A DNA stretch of 48,848 nt from an uncultured bacterium (lineage in GTDB: Bacteria > Planctomycetota > UBA1135 > GCA-002686595), in assembly GCA_938030175.1 (NCBI GenBank), contig CALHGQ010000178.1, positions 1 through 48,848 of the forward strand. Direction: 5' to 3'. The stretch's first letter is position 1, and every line of letters begins with the position of its first letter. Below, one piece after another: positions 7,504 to 15,446 of this stretch. A program made the position numbers and the translations under genes. Below the pieces are notes generated by a model, which saw only the letters and a list, made by a program, of their open reading frames with translations, made no database searches and was not told the origin of the DNA.

Positions 7504-9633
7504 ATGTCCCCCGCTTTGCTCTCGACTCTTCTCGTCGCAGCCATCGCCGCGCAAGCAGGCGAAGACTCGCTGCAGTCATCCGATCCCGAAGACGTCCTCG
7601 TCGTCGACGCGAGCGATTCTTCCGAGGAGGTCTTCCCTGAGGACGAGTACCTCGAAGCGATTATCGTCGAAGGCAGAGGCACCAGCCGCCTCGACATCGC
7701 GCCCTCAGCCAGCGAGGGCGTCACCGGCCCCGAACAGCTACGCAGGCGCCCGCTCTTGCGCCCGGGCGAGCTCCTGGAAACGGTGCCAGGGGTCATCATC
7801 ACCCAGCACTCGGGCTCGGGCAAAGGCAATCAGTTCTTCCTCCGCGGGTTCAACCTCGACCACGGCACCGACTTCCTCGTGTCGATCGGCGGAGTTCCGA
7901 TCAACATGCGCAGCCATGGCCATGGGCAAGGCTACGTCGACATGAACTTCTTGATCCCCGAGCTAGTGGAGAAGGTGGCCTACCGCAAAGGTCCTTACTT
8001 CGCAGACACGGGCGACTTCTCCAGCGCCGGCAGCGTCGCCCTCGACTACGTGCGCGACTTGCCCAACGGCATCGCCTCGGTCGAGTCCGGCGAGTACGGC
8101 TTCCAGCGCGCTCTCATCGCCGACTCGTATGACGTAGGGAATGGTCGCCTGATCACCGCCCTGGAAACGCTCCACCATGACGGCCCCTGGGAGGTGGACG
8201 AGAACTTCCGTAAGCTCAACGGGTTCGTACGCTACGTCGAGGGCGACGAGTACAACGGCGCCGATTTCACGTTCGGGGCCTACGACGGACGCTGGACGGC
8301 GACGGACCAGATCCCGCTGCGCGCGGTCCAAAGCGGGCTGTTGGATCGGTTCGGCACCCTCGACCCGACGAGCGGGGGCAGCTCGCGGCGCTTCAGCCTG
8401 ACGGGCCACTGGTTCGGCGCGGATGAAAAGTCCGAATGGGATGTCACAGCCTACGCCTATCGATCGGAGCTCAATCTCTACTCGAACTTCACCTACAACC
8501 TGGCCGATCCGGTCAACGGTGACCAGTTCGAGCAGCTCGACGACCGGTGGGTCCAAGGGCTGCACGCCCAGCGCACGAACTTCGACGCGCTCTTTGGGGT
8601 CGACTCAGAGACCACCTACGGCCTGCAGTTCCGCAACGACTTCATCGAGAACGGGCTCTTTAACACCCGCGAGCGCAATCGCCTCTCGACGGTCCGCGTC
8701 GATGACATCGGGGAGGCAAGCCTCGGGCTCTTCGCGCAGACCACCCAGCGCTGGAACGACCGCCTGCGCTCGAACCTCGGGCTCCGCGGCGACGGCTACG
8801 CCTTTGACGTCGACAGCGACGACCCCGTCAACTCGGACACGGAGTACGACTTCATCGCCAGCCCGTCCGCGGGCCTCGCCTTCCGCGTGGAAAAGAACAC
8901 CGAGCTCTACCTCAACGCGGGCTTCGGGTTCCACAGCAACGACGCCCGTGGCGTCACGATCCGAGACGATCCGACCACGGCGGCGGCCCTGGACGGCGAG
9001 CGGGTCCCCGGCCTCGTGAGGCAGCGCGGAGCCGAGTTCGGCGTGCGCCACGAGAACCCCAGCGGACTCACGTCCACGGTGGCCCTTTGGGGTCTCCGGA
9101 GCGCGTCCGAGCTCGTCTTCGTAGGCGATGGTGGCAACACCGAAGCGACCGGCGCAAGCGAGCGCTTTGGGGTGGAGTGGACGAACTACTACCAGATCTC
9201 GGATGCCTGGAGCCTCGACTTCGATGCGACCTGGTCCCGCGCCCGTTTCACCGAGGGGGGCGATGAGAACCATGTGCCGGGGGCCATCGAGACATCGGTG
9301 GCAGCAGGCCTCGCCTACGAGACCCCCGAGGGTCATTACGCAGCCCTCCGCGGCCGCTACTTTGGTCCGCGAGATCTGGAGGAGACCGGTGCGGTTCGCT
9401 CCACTTCATCGCTGCTGTTCAACGCCCACGCGGCGTACCGGGTGAATAGCGACGTCATGCTGCGGCTCTCCATCTTCAATCTCTTCGACCGAGAGGTCAG
9501 CGACATCGAGTACTTCTATCCTTCGCTACTGGGCGGCGAGACCCCGGGCCCGGGCGGCGAAGGCATCGACGATGTGCACTTCCACCCAGCGGAGCCCATG
9601 TCGCTCCGGTTCGGTGTGGCGGTGGCCTTCTAG
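7504..9633 (+). CDS. TonB-dependent outer-membrane receptor
   Basis: 709 residues from ATG 7504, chosen because it is followed directly by a signal peptide (ALLSTLLVAAIAAQA); an ATG at 7468 would add 12 residues. A TonB-box-like segment, LEAIIVEGRGTSRL, precedes the plug domain, which includes LLETVPGVIITQHSG, the FFLRGFNLDHGTDF stretch and SHGHGQGYVDMNFLIPE. A 22-strand barrel follows, with an FNLFDREVSD segment near the end, and the protein ends in an aromatic Phe as outer-membrane barrels do. It is translationally coupled (TAGTG) to exbB, so receptor and energiser are made together. The substrate is unknown; proximity to a peptide locus and a HupE/UreJ protein suggests a metal complex. Confidence 0.92.
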   Translation: MSPALLSTLLVAAIAAQAGEDSLQSSDPEDVLVVDASDSSEEVFPEDEYLEAIIVEGRGTSRLDIAPSASEGVTGPEQLRRRPLLRPGELLETVPGVIITQHSGSGKGNQFFLRGFNLDHGTDFLVSIGGVPINMRSHGHGQGYVDMNFLIPELVEKVAYRKGPYFADTGDFSSAGSVALDYVRDLPNGIASVESGEYGFQRALIADSYDVGNGRLITALETLHHDGPWEVDENFRKLNGFVRYVEGDEYNGADFTFGAYDGRWTATDQIPLRAVQSGLLDRFGTLDPTSGGSSRRFSLTGHWFGADEKSEWDVTAYAYRSELNLYSNFTYNLADPVNGDQFEQLDDRWVQGLHAQRTNFDALFGVDSETTYGLQFRNDFIENGLFNTRERNRLSTVRVDDIGEASLGLFAQTTQRWNDRLRSNLGLRGDGYAFDVDSDDPVNSDTEYDFIASPSAGLAFRVEKNTELYLNAGFGFHSNDARGVTIRDDPTTAAALDGERVPGLVRQRGAEFGVRHENPSGLTSTVALWGLRSASELVFVGDGGNTEATGASERFGVEWTNYYQISDAWSLDFDATWSRARFTEGGDENHVPGAIETSVAAGLAYETPEGHYAALRGRYFGPRDLEETGAVRSTSSLLFNAHAAYRVNSDVMLRLSIFNLFDREVSDIEYFYPSLLGGETPGPGGEGIDDVHFHPAEPMSLRFGVAVAF

Positions 9634-10391
9634 TGCTACCCTATCCAGCCGTGCCGATACCCCTCGCGATCCATGAGTTCATGTGGGGGCACAGCCTAGA
9701 GGACCTTTTCCTCATGGGCGGACCGGTGATGTGGCCACTGCTCGCGTGTTCGGTGTTGGCGACGGCCATCATCTTCGAGCGACTGCTCATCTTCGCGCGC
9801 TTTGGGCGCGTCCCCCGCAAGCTCGCCGCCGCTGTCGCGGGCGCCGTGGCCGAAGGTCGCGATGACGAAGCCCGGGCCGCGCTGCAGAAGTCGAGCCACC
9901 CGATGGCGCGGGTCTTCCGCGTCCAAACGGACATGGTGGATCGTCCGGTGGACGAAAGGGTTCCGCTCGTCCAGCGGGAAGGGGGATTGCTGCTCGAACG
10001 CTTGGAGGCGCGGCTCTCGCCGCTCTTGCTGATCGCCCAGGCGGCTCCTCTGCTCGGACTTCTCGGAACCGTGTCCGGGCTTGTCGGCAGCTTCTGGAAG
10101 CTTGAGCAAATCAGCGGGCCCGTCGAACCGAGCGACCTTGCGGCAGGCATCTGGGCGGCTCTGCTCACCACTGTCTTTGGCCTTGTGGTCGGCATTCCCG
10201 CCAGCGCCGCTTGGCACCTTCTCCAGGACCGTGCCGATGGCTTCGCCCGGCACATGGGCTTTGCGGTGACAGAGATTGAAGAGGGGATCGCACGCCGCCC
10301 GAAATCGTCTGGGCCGGCAACCTCCGGCCCGATGCCGGCGCCCGTCAGCGAGCCTGAGCCGGCTTCCACAACGCAGGTGGCAGGACAGTAG
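9633..10391 (+). CDS. exbB: MotA/TolQ/ExbB proton channel family protein
   Basis: 252 residues. The GTG start at 9633 overlaps the receptor stop (TAGTG), indicating translational coupling; GTG 9651 or ATG 9681 are alternatives. Three membrane segments are visible: about 27-49 (VMWPLLACSVLATAIIFERLL), about 130-155 (the QAAPLLGLLGTVSGLVGSF stretch, the family's conserved TM2) and about 165-190 (AGIWAALLTTVFGLVVG). Together with ExbD it forms the inner-membrane proton channel that energises TonB. The C-terminal tail is Pro-rich. Part of the plus-strand unit 7504-11599. Confidence 0.9.
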   Translation: MLPYPAVPIPLAIHEFMWGHSLEDLFLMGGPVMWPLLACSVLATAIIFERLLIFARFGRVPRKLAAAVAGAVAEGRDDEARAALQKSSHPMARVFRVQTDMVDRPVDERVPLVQREGGLLLERLEARLSPLLLIAQAAPLLGLLGTVSGLVGSFWKLEQISGPVEPSDLAAGIWAALLTTVFGLVVGIPASAAWHLLQDRADGFARHMGFAVTEIEEGIARRPKSSGPATSGPMPAPVSEPEPASTTQVAGQ

Positions 10392-10393
10392 CC

Positions 10394-10795
10394 GTGGAGT
10401 TCACCCGCCGCCCCCGCCGACGCTCCAACATCGAGCTCACGCCGCTCATCGACGTGGTGTTCCAGCTGCTCGTGTTCTTCCTTCTGACGTCTAGCTTCAT
10501 CCAGCCTTCGTTGCGCCTGGAGCTGCCGCAGGGTGGGGCCATGGACGAGGCCGACCCTACCCCTATCCTCCTTGAGATCGACGCGGAGGGTAACCTCGCC
10601 ATCGACGGCCGGCGAATCGCGCGCGAAACGCTGCGCGACGAGCTGGAGAAGTCGTTGGCCGACGGCCGAACGGCCGTCAGACTCTCGGGGGATCGCGGGA
10701 TGGCCTACGGTGTTTTCGTTGAAGCCCTTGATGCAGCGCGGGCCGCCGGAGCCGCTCACTTCGATCTCGTGCACAGCGGCACCGCTCCGAAGTAG
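10394..10795 (+). CDS. exbD: ExbD/TolR family biopolymer transport protein
   Basis: 133 residues, GTG start two bases after the exbB stop. The single N-terminal transmembrane helix carries the family motif NIELTPLIDVVFQLLVFF, including the essential membrane Asp. A periplasmic domain follows (VRLSGDRGMAYGVFVEALDAA), matching the ExbD fold. It works with ExbB in proton-driven energisation of the TonB protein encoded next. The spacing suggests one operon. Confidence 0.9.
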   Translation: MEFTRRPRRRSNIELTPLIDVVFQLLVFFLLTSSFIQPSLRLELPQGGAMDEADPTPILLEIDAEGNLAIDGRRIARETLRDELEKSLADGRTAVRLSGDRGMAYGVFVEALDAARAAGAAHFDLVHSGTAPK

Positions 10796-10822
10796 CGTCA
10801 GGCGCCGCATTCAACGAACCCG

Positions 10823-11599
10823 ATGTCTCGCTCCCTCGATGGCCGCCTGTTTCCCTGGGTGCTCTTTGCGTCGGTGGCCGCCCATCTCGCCCTACCGCTC
10901 CTCCGAGGCGCCGACGCGGTCGAACGCCCTGACTTCGAGGTCGAGGAGCGCATCGCGGCGGAGCCCATGACCGTGCGTATTCTCCAGCGCGCAACGGAGC
11001 CCACCGCCCCCGTACCCGAGAACACGCCTCTGCCCGTCCTTACCAGCCAAGAAGGCGCCCGCGCGGTGGAGTCCTTCGACCTTGAGCCGGTGAACTTCGA
11101 TCGAGAGCCGCGTGACATCCCTCCGCCTCAACCCGTGGCGCCCGAGCCGCCAACGGAACCGGAAACCGAGCCGGTGACCCCGCCCCTCGATCCACCCGCC
11201 GCGCCGCCCGAAGAGGCCCCGCCCCCCCTGCCTACGGAGGTCCCGAAGCCGACGCCTCCCCCACCCAAGGAGACGGCCCTGCCCGTGGGGCCCATCGAGC
11301 AGGAGAGCCAGTCAGGTGTCATCAGCCGAGCCGTGCAGAAGGGCCGCGGCAACCGCGCTCCGAACTACCCCCGCCGCGCGCGCGCGACGAAGCAGCAAGG
11401 GACCACCAAGCTAGAGGTCTTTGTCCGCGCCGACGGAACCGTCGAGAAGCTCAGCGTCTACGAGTCCAGCGGGCATACGCTGCTCGACGACGAAGCGATG
11501 AAGGCCGTCAAGCGATGGAAGTTCACACCGGCGATGGGACCTTCGGGATCACCGACGGAGGATCGAGTGATCGTCCCAGTCGTCTTCAAGCTTCGTTAG
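10823..11599 (+). CDS. tonB: Energy transducer TonB
   Basis: 258 residues. The N-terminal membrane anchor is FPWVLFASVAAHLALPLL, with the His found in many TonB anchors. The middle (about 90-155) is a Pro/Glu-rich rigid linker with PPP and EPE repeats that spans the periplasm. The C-terminal TonB domain (about 170-258) contains NYPRRARATKQQG, VFVRADGTVEKLSVYESSG and AVKRWKFTPA, the family signature. It closes the four-gene uptake unit (receptor, ExbB, ExbD, TonB), a self-contained set that need not share a housekeeping TonB. Confidence 0.92.
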   Translation: MSRSLDGRLFPWVLFASVAAHLALPLLRGADAVERPDFEVEERIAAEPMTVRILQRATEPTAPVPENTPLPVLTSQEGARAVESFDLEPVNFDREPRDIPPPQPVAPEPPTEPETEPVTPPLDPPAAPPEEAPPPLPTEVPKPTPPPPKETALPVGPIEQESQSGVISRAVQKGRGNRAPNYPRRARATKQQGTTKLEVFVRADGTVEKLSVYESSGHTLLDDEAMKAVKRWKFTPAMGPSGSPTEDRVIVPVVFKLR

Positions 11600-11646
11600 G
11601 GCACCGGCTAAACCGGCGCAGCCTGCAGCTCTGCGGTGAGCGCGCC

Positions 11647-11880
11647 CTACAGCGTGCCGAGGTAGGCGTGAATCGACGCGAGGGACGAGAAGTTCTCTAG
11701 GGTCACATCCTCGGGCGGGATCGTGGCGCCAAGCTCCGACTCTAGGTGCTGCACCAAGCGCGTCACACTCAACGAGTCGAGGGTCTCCGACAGGAGGAGG
11801 TCTTGGTCGTCTTCAATCACCGCAGTTTCGTCGAGCAGGAGCTCTTCCTGGATGTACTGGCGTATCTGGTCGATAGTCAT
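11647..11880 (-). CDS. Stand-alone acyl/peptidyl carrier protein
   Basis: 77 residues, Glu/Asp-rich as usual for carrier proteins. The phosphopantetheine attachment site is Ser36 in TLDSLSVTRLV. The ATG overlaps the stop of the adenylation enzyme by four bases (ATGA), so the two are translationally coupled. With the adenylation enzyme and the dehydrogenase upstream it forms the three-gene set used to load an amino acid on a free carrier and oxidise it there (as PltF/PltL/PltE or RedM/RedO/RedW do with proline). It must be activated by a phosphopantetheinyl transferase such as the one at 14650. Confidence 0.9.
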   Translation of the reverse strand: MTIDQIRQYIQEELLLDETAVIEDDQDLLLSETLDSLSVTRLVQHLESELGATIPPEDVTLENFSSLASIHAYLGTL

Positions 11881-13472
11881 GGTCGGGGGACGTCGCTTGG
11901 GGATGGGGACGCGTCGGCGAGGGCCCGTCGGTCGATCTTGCCGCTTGTGGTACGTGGGAAGTCTTGGAGGATCGTGATCTCGCGGGGGACCGCGTAGGGA
12001 GGAAGCTTCTCCCTGACGTGCTGGCGCAGCGCACCGGGATCAAGCCCACCGACAGCCGCCGTGACGGCCGCGAAGATCGACCGGCTGCCGCCGCCGTCCG
12101 CCACGGTGTAGCTCGCCGCCTCAAGGACAGCGGGGTGGGACGCGAGCGCGGCTTCCACCTCGTCCAGCTCAACGCGATGGCCGCGGGTCTTCACCATGCG
12201 GTCCTTGCGACCAAGAAACGCGAGCTGGCCGTCCTCGCCCCGTGCGACGAGGTCCCCCGTTCGAAAGTAGACGTCGGGGAAGTGCCCGAGGGAGGGGCGC
12301 GTGAAGAACGCACGGTGGTTGAGCTCTGGACGGTTCCAGTAGCCCAGCGTCAGCGTCGTGCTGCGGATGCAGAGCTCCCCCGTCGCGCCGAGCTCGACGG
12401 GCTCATCATCCTCACCGAGAATGAGGTCGTCGGAGCCCACGGAAACGGTTCCGATCGAGATCGGCGTCTCATCCCCGAGCGCGATCGGCTGCACGTCGTA
12501 GCAGGTGCACGAGGGGGCCTCGGCGGGTCCATAGACGTTCGTAAACTTCGTTTGGGGCAGCCGCTCCATCAGCGCCCTCAGGTGCTTGGGGGGAAACGCC
12601 TCGCCGCCGAAGAGGACCCAGCGCAGCCGCGCGAGATCGCGCTGCTCCAACGCACCTCGCTCCAACATCTCGATCAAGGTGAACGGCACGGTGAAGACGA
12701 CGCTCACCCGTTCCTTCTCCAGAAGCTCGGTCCAGCTCGCCGGAAACTTGGTCACGGCCTCCGGCACAAGCACAACGGCTCCGCCCGCCTGGGCCGTCGA
12801 GAAGAAGTCGAAGATCGACAGGTCGAAGTGGAGCGGAGCGTGGCTCGCCACTCGATCGTCGGAGGTCAGCCGGACGTGGCCCTGCCCCCAGCGCGCGTAG
12901 CTGAGGCTCCCGCGGTGGCTGTGCATCATGCCCTTCGGCTCGCCCGTGGACCCCGACGTGTACATGATGTAGGCGAGATCCTGATCCGTGACCCAAACCC
13001 CGTTCAATCCCCGAGGCCGTGCGAGTAGATCCGTGGGCGAAACCACATCGAAGCCTGCTACCTCTTCGACGCCGTAGAGCGTGGGCTGCGCGTCGCTCCC
13101 CTCCATTCGCTGGCCGAGCTTGAGTAAAGCGGGTGCCATCGCGTCAGTCGTCACAACATGACGGATGCCGCAGTCCCGCAGCATGAACTCAAGGCGCTCG
13201 ATCGGCACGGCGGGGTCCAGCGGCACAAAGGCTCCGCCGGCCATCAGCGATCCGTAGATCGCGGGCCCGAGCGCTAGCCCCTTGCGCATGAAGATCCCAA
13301 CGCGGTCCGAACGCTGCAGTCCACCGTCGATCAGCGCCGCGGCCAGCTGCTGACTCGCAGCCAAGAGCTCTACGTACGACTGCGCTTCCCCCTGGAAGAT
13401 CATCGCGGGCGCATCCGGCGTCTCGCGCGCCCACGCCTCGACGGCTGAGTGGACTAAGAATCCTGCCTGCAT
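11877..13472 (-). CDS. Stand-alone amino-acid adenylation enzyme (AMP-binding)
   Basis: 531 residues from ATG 13472, 14 bases after the dehydrogenase stop; the frame is open upstream but that part overlaps the neighbour. Core motifs: YIMYTSGSTGEPKGMMHSH (A3), YGPAEAPSC (A5), FRTGDL (A7), GRKDRMVKTRGHRVELDEVE (A8) and TTSGKIDR (A10 Lys). The MHSHRG stretch and SCTCYDV following A5 resemble prolyl-AMP ligases of pyrrole pathways. My reading of the pocket is D-L-F-T-L-G-V-S-C-K; the leading Asp indicates an alpha-amino acid. It shares the D-L-F...L and C-K positions of the PltF-type proline code but differs at others, so the substrate is uncertain. It should load the carrier protein at 11647. 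Confidence 0.88.
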   Translation of the reverse strand: MQAGFLVHSAVEAWARETPDAPAMIFQGEAQSYVELLAASQQLAAALIDGGLQRSDRVGIFMRKGLALGPAIYGSLMAGGAFVPLDPAVPIERLEFMLRDCGIRHVVTTDAMAPALLKLGQRMEGSDAQPTLYGVEEVAGFDVVSPTDLLARPRGLNGVWVTDQDLAYIMYTSGSTGEPKGMMHSHRGSLSYARWGQGHVRLTSDDRVASHAPLHFDLSIFDFFSTAQAGGAVVLVPEAVTKFPASWTELLEKERVSVVFTVPFTLIEMLERGALEQRDLARLRWVLFGGEAFPPKHLRALMERLPQTKFTNVYGPAEAPSCTCYDVQPIALGDETPISIGTVSVGSDDLILGEDDEPVELGATGELCIRSTTLTLGYWNRPELNHRAFFTRPSLGHFPDVYFRTGDLVARGEDGQLAFLGRKDRMVKTRGHRVELDEVEAALASHPAVLEAASYTVADGGGSRSIFAAVTAAVGGLDPGALRQHVREKLPPYAVPREITILQDFPRTTSGKIDRRALADASPSPSDVPRP

Positions 13473-13485
13473 CACTCCACCACCC

Positions 13486-14631
13486 TCAAAGCCCCAGGAG
13501 CCCCGCGACGATGTTGCGCTGGATGTCCGTTGTCCCGCCGTAGATGAGCCCCCCGATCGCGTCGCGCAGATCCCGCTCCACGCCCTGGGCGGTCTTGTAG
13601 CCGTCACCGCCGTGGATCGCGATCGCCGCCAAGCATGAGTCACGGAAGCACTCGCCCAGGTAGGTCTTCGTGAGTGCCGCCTCCATCAGGTTCGGCCGGC
13701 CGTTCTGCTGTAGCCAGGCCGTCTTGTAGAGCAGGAGCCGTCCGGTCTCCAGGCGCAGCTTCATGTCGGCGATGCGGTGGCTGACCGCCTGGTGCTTGCC
13801 GATGCTCTGACCGGCCCGAACCCGCGTGCGTGCGAACTGAACGCAGTCGTCCAGCTGGCGCTGCATGGCGCCCAGCTGGGGCGCGAGGACGAGGCTGCGC
13901 TCCCAGCCTTGGCTGAACGTGAAGATGCTCGCCCCGGCGCCTTCCTTGCCCAATAGCTGATCCTTGGGAACACGCACGTCCCTAAGGCTGACTTTGCCGA
14001 AGGGCACGGTCCGAAGGCCCATCTTGGACTCAACCGGATGAGCGGTGTAACCGGACGCGTTCGCGTCCACCAGGAACGCAGAGAGTCCCCAGCGGCCAGC
14101 CTCCGGGTTCGTCTTGGCAAAGACGATCGCCGCATCGGCGACGGGCCCAAACGTGATCAGCACCTTCTCGGCGTTCAGCACATAGTGGTCCCCGTCGCGG
14201 ATGGCCGTGCCTTCCAGGCCAAAAGCATCGGACCCACTGACCTCCTCCGTCATGCAGTACGCAGTCAGCGATTCGCCCGCCATGGATGCGGGCAAGAAGC
14301 GCTCGACCTGCTCAGGGGTGCCGAAGTGCAGAAGCGCCGTCTGCACGCCCCACATCTGGGCGCCGAGGCCAAACGTGAGCCCATTGTCGGGACACCCCTC
14401 GCCGAGCGCCTCGAGCAACCGCACGGTGGTCACAAGGTCGTAGCCCGCACCGCCCTGATCCACGGGGACAGCCCAGCCGAGGACCCCGTAGTCGGCGGCC
14501 CGCTTCCAGAGATCGCGGCTGAAAGACCCCTGGGCATCCCGCTCGACGAGGTCAGAGGCAAGCTCGTTCCGAGCGAACTCGGTCACCTCACCCACAAGAC
14601 GCTCCTGTTCTTCGGTCCAGCTAAAGTCCAT
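13486..14631 (-). CDS. Acyl-CoA dehydrogenase-fold enzyme, probable aminoacyl-carrier-protein dehydrogenase
   Basis: 381 residues, FAD-dependent. Family landmarks: YCMTEEVSGSDAFG (flavin/substrate loop), KVLITFGPVADAAIVFAKT, and the C-terminal YGGTTDIQRNIVA. The usual acyl-CoA base Glu before GT is Gly here. A Glu at residue 244 in QGWERSLVLA is in the position used by isovaleryl-CoA dehydrogenase and by prolyl-carrier dehydrogenases. The stretch LGEGCPDNGLTFGLGAQMW is also typical of carrier-protein-dependent members in peptide clusters. It is first in a tight minus-strand unit with the adenylation enzyme and the carrier, so the likely reaction is alpha,beta-desaturation of an aminoacyl thioester. 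Its ATG (14631) lies only 18 bp from the divergent PPTase ATG. Confidence 0.85.
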   Translation of the reverse strand: MDFSWTEEQERLVGEVTEFARNELASDLVERDAQGSFSRDLWKRAADYGVLGWAVPVDQGGAGYDLVTTVRLLEALGEGCPDNGLTFGLGAQMWGVQTALLHFGTPEQVERFLPASMAGESLTAYCMTEEVSGSDAFGLEGTAIRDGDHYVLNAEKVLITFGPVADAAIVFAKTNPEAGRWGLSAFLVDANASGYTAHPVESKMGLRTVPFGKVSLRDVRVPKDQLLGKEGAGASIFTFSQGWERSLVLAPQLGAMQRQLDDCVQFARTRVRAGQSIGKHQAVSHRIADMKLRLETGRLLLYKTAWLQQNGRPNLMEAALTKTYLGECFRDSCLAAIAIHGGDGYKTAQGVERDLRDAIGGLIYGGTTDIQRNIVAGLLGL

Positions 14632-14649
14632 GGTCTATGCTCTCAAACT

Positions 14650-15435
14650 ATGGGTCAGAGGGACACAAGCGAAGGGAGCACGGCTTCGGTGGGTCCTCCC
14701 CACGCCGAGGTCTGGGTCGCCCGCCCGTGCTCCCCGGACAAGGTGCAGCATCTCCTGAATGACGAGGAGCGAGCCCGCCTCGCTAGATTTCGGTTCGACG
14801 CAGACGCGAGCAGCTACGCTTCGGCCCACGCGCTGTTGCGCCTGGCCCTCACGGAAAGAGACCCGCGCACCGCCCCCTCGGGATGGCGCTTTCGCACCGC
14901 CGAGTTTGGCAAGCCTGAGATCGAGGCTCCTGCCGGCGACCAGGGACGGGAGGACGCCGATCTGCGCTTCAACCTCTCCCACTCGCGGGGCTTCGTCGCG
15001 ACGGCCACCCTTCGCGGCGGAGAGATCGGCGTCGACGTCGAAGCCATCCGGACGCTTGAGGTCGCCCGTGAGCTGCGCAGCCGGGTCCTCAGTCCCCTGG
15101 AGAGCGAGGCCCTCGACGCCCTGCCCCCCGCACTGCAACCCGAGCGCTTCTTTTCGATCTGGTCGCTGAAGGAGTCCTACATCAAAGCTCGTGGCCTCGG
15201 CCTGCGCCTTCCGCTCCGGGAGATCAGCTTCTCGTTCCACGGCTCCCACGTCGCTCAACTCAGCGAGACACCCCACCTGGACGCCGACGAGCCCTCCGAC
15301 TGGACGGTGGGTCTGCGTCGACTCGACGATCCAGCCCACGCGCTGGCCGTCACGGCCGCCTCCCAAGGCGGTCCCCCGGTGACGATCCAAGTGCGCAGGG
15401 TCGACCTGGGGCCGCTCGCGCAGAGTGCTCGCTGA
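14650..15435 (+). CDS. Sfp-type 4'-phosphopantetheinyl transferase
   Basis: 261 residues from ATG 14650. A GTG at 14689 is preceded by GAAGGGAG at a good distance and may be the real start. Signature motifs: FNLSHSRG (F107 on), GVDVE (127-131, Mg2+-binding Asp and Glu) and FSIWSLKESYIKARGLGL (171 on). It transfers phosphopantetheine from CoA to carrier-protein serines, and here would activate the four carrier domains of this locus. It lies between the two minus-strand units, so its promoter must lie within or against the divergent dehydrogenase gene. It converges on the HupE/UreJ gene with an 11-bp gap. Confidence 0.92.
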   Translation: MGQRDTSEGSTASVGPPHAEVWVARPCSPDKVQHLLNDEERARLARFRFDADASSYASAHALLRLALTERDPRTAPSGWRFRTAEFGKPEIEAPAGDQGREDADLRFNLSHSRGFVATATLRGGEIGVDVEAIRTLEVARELRSRVLSPLESEALDALPPALQPERFFSIWSLKESYIKARGLGLRLPLREISFSFHGSHVAQLSETPHLDADEPSDWTVGLRRLDDPAHALAVTAASQGGPPVTIQVRRVDLGPLAQSAR

Positions 15436-15446
15436 GACGCTTCCCA

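Noticed and set aside
9641-10810. Minus-strand open frame opposite exbB/exbD (389 codons)
   Set aside because: Antisense of two unmistakable genes; Ser/Arg-rich with no domain.
13473-13643. Upstream extension of the adenylation enzyme to 13643
   Set aside because: The extension would overlap the conserved end of the dehydrogenase and is Arg/Ser-rich; ATG 13472 gives the normal family start.
14038-14649. Upstream extension of the PPTase frame
   Set aside because: It runs antisense to the dehydrogenase; the PPTase family part begins after ATG 14650.
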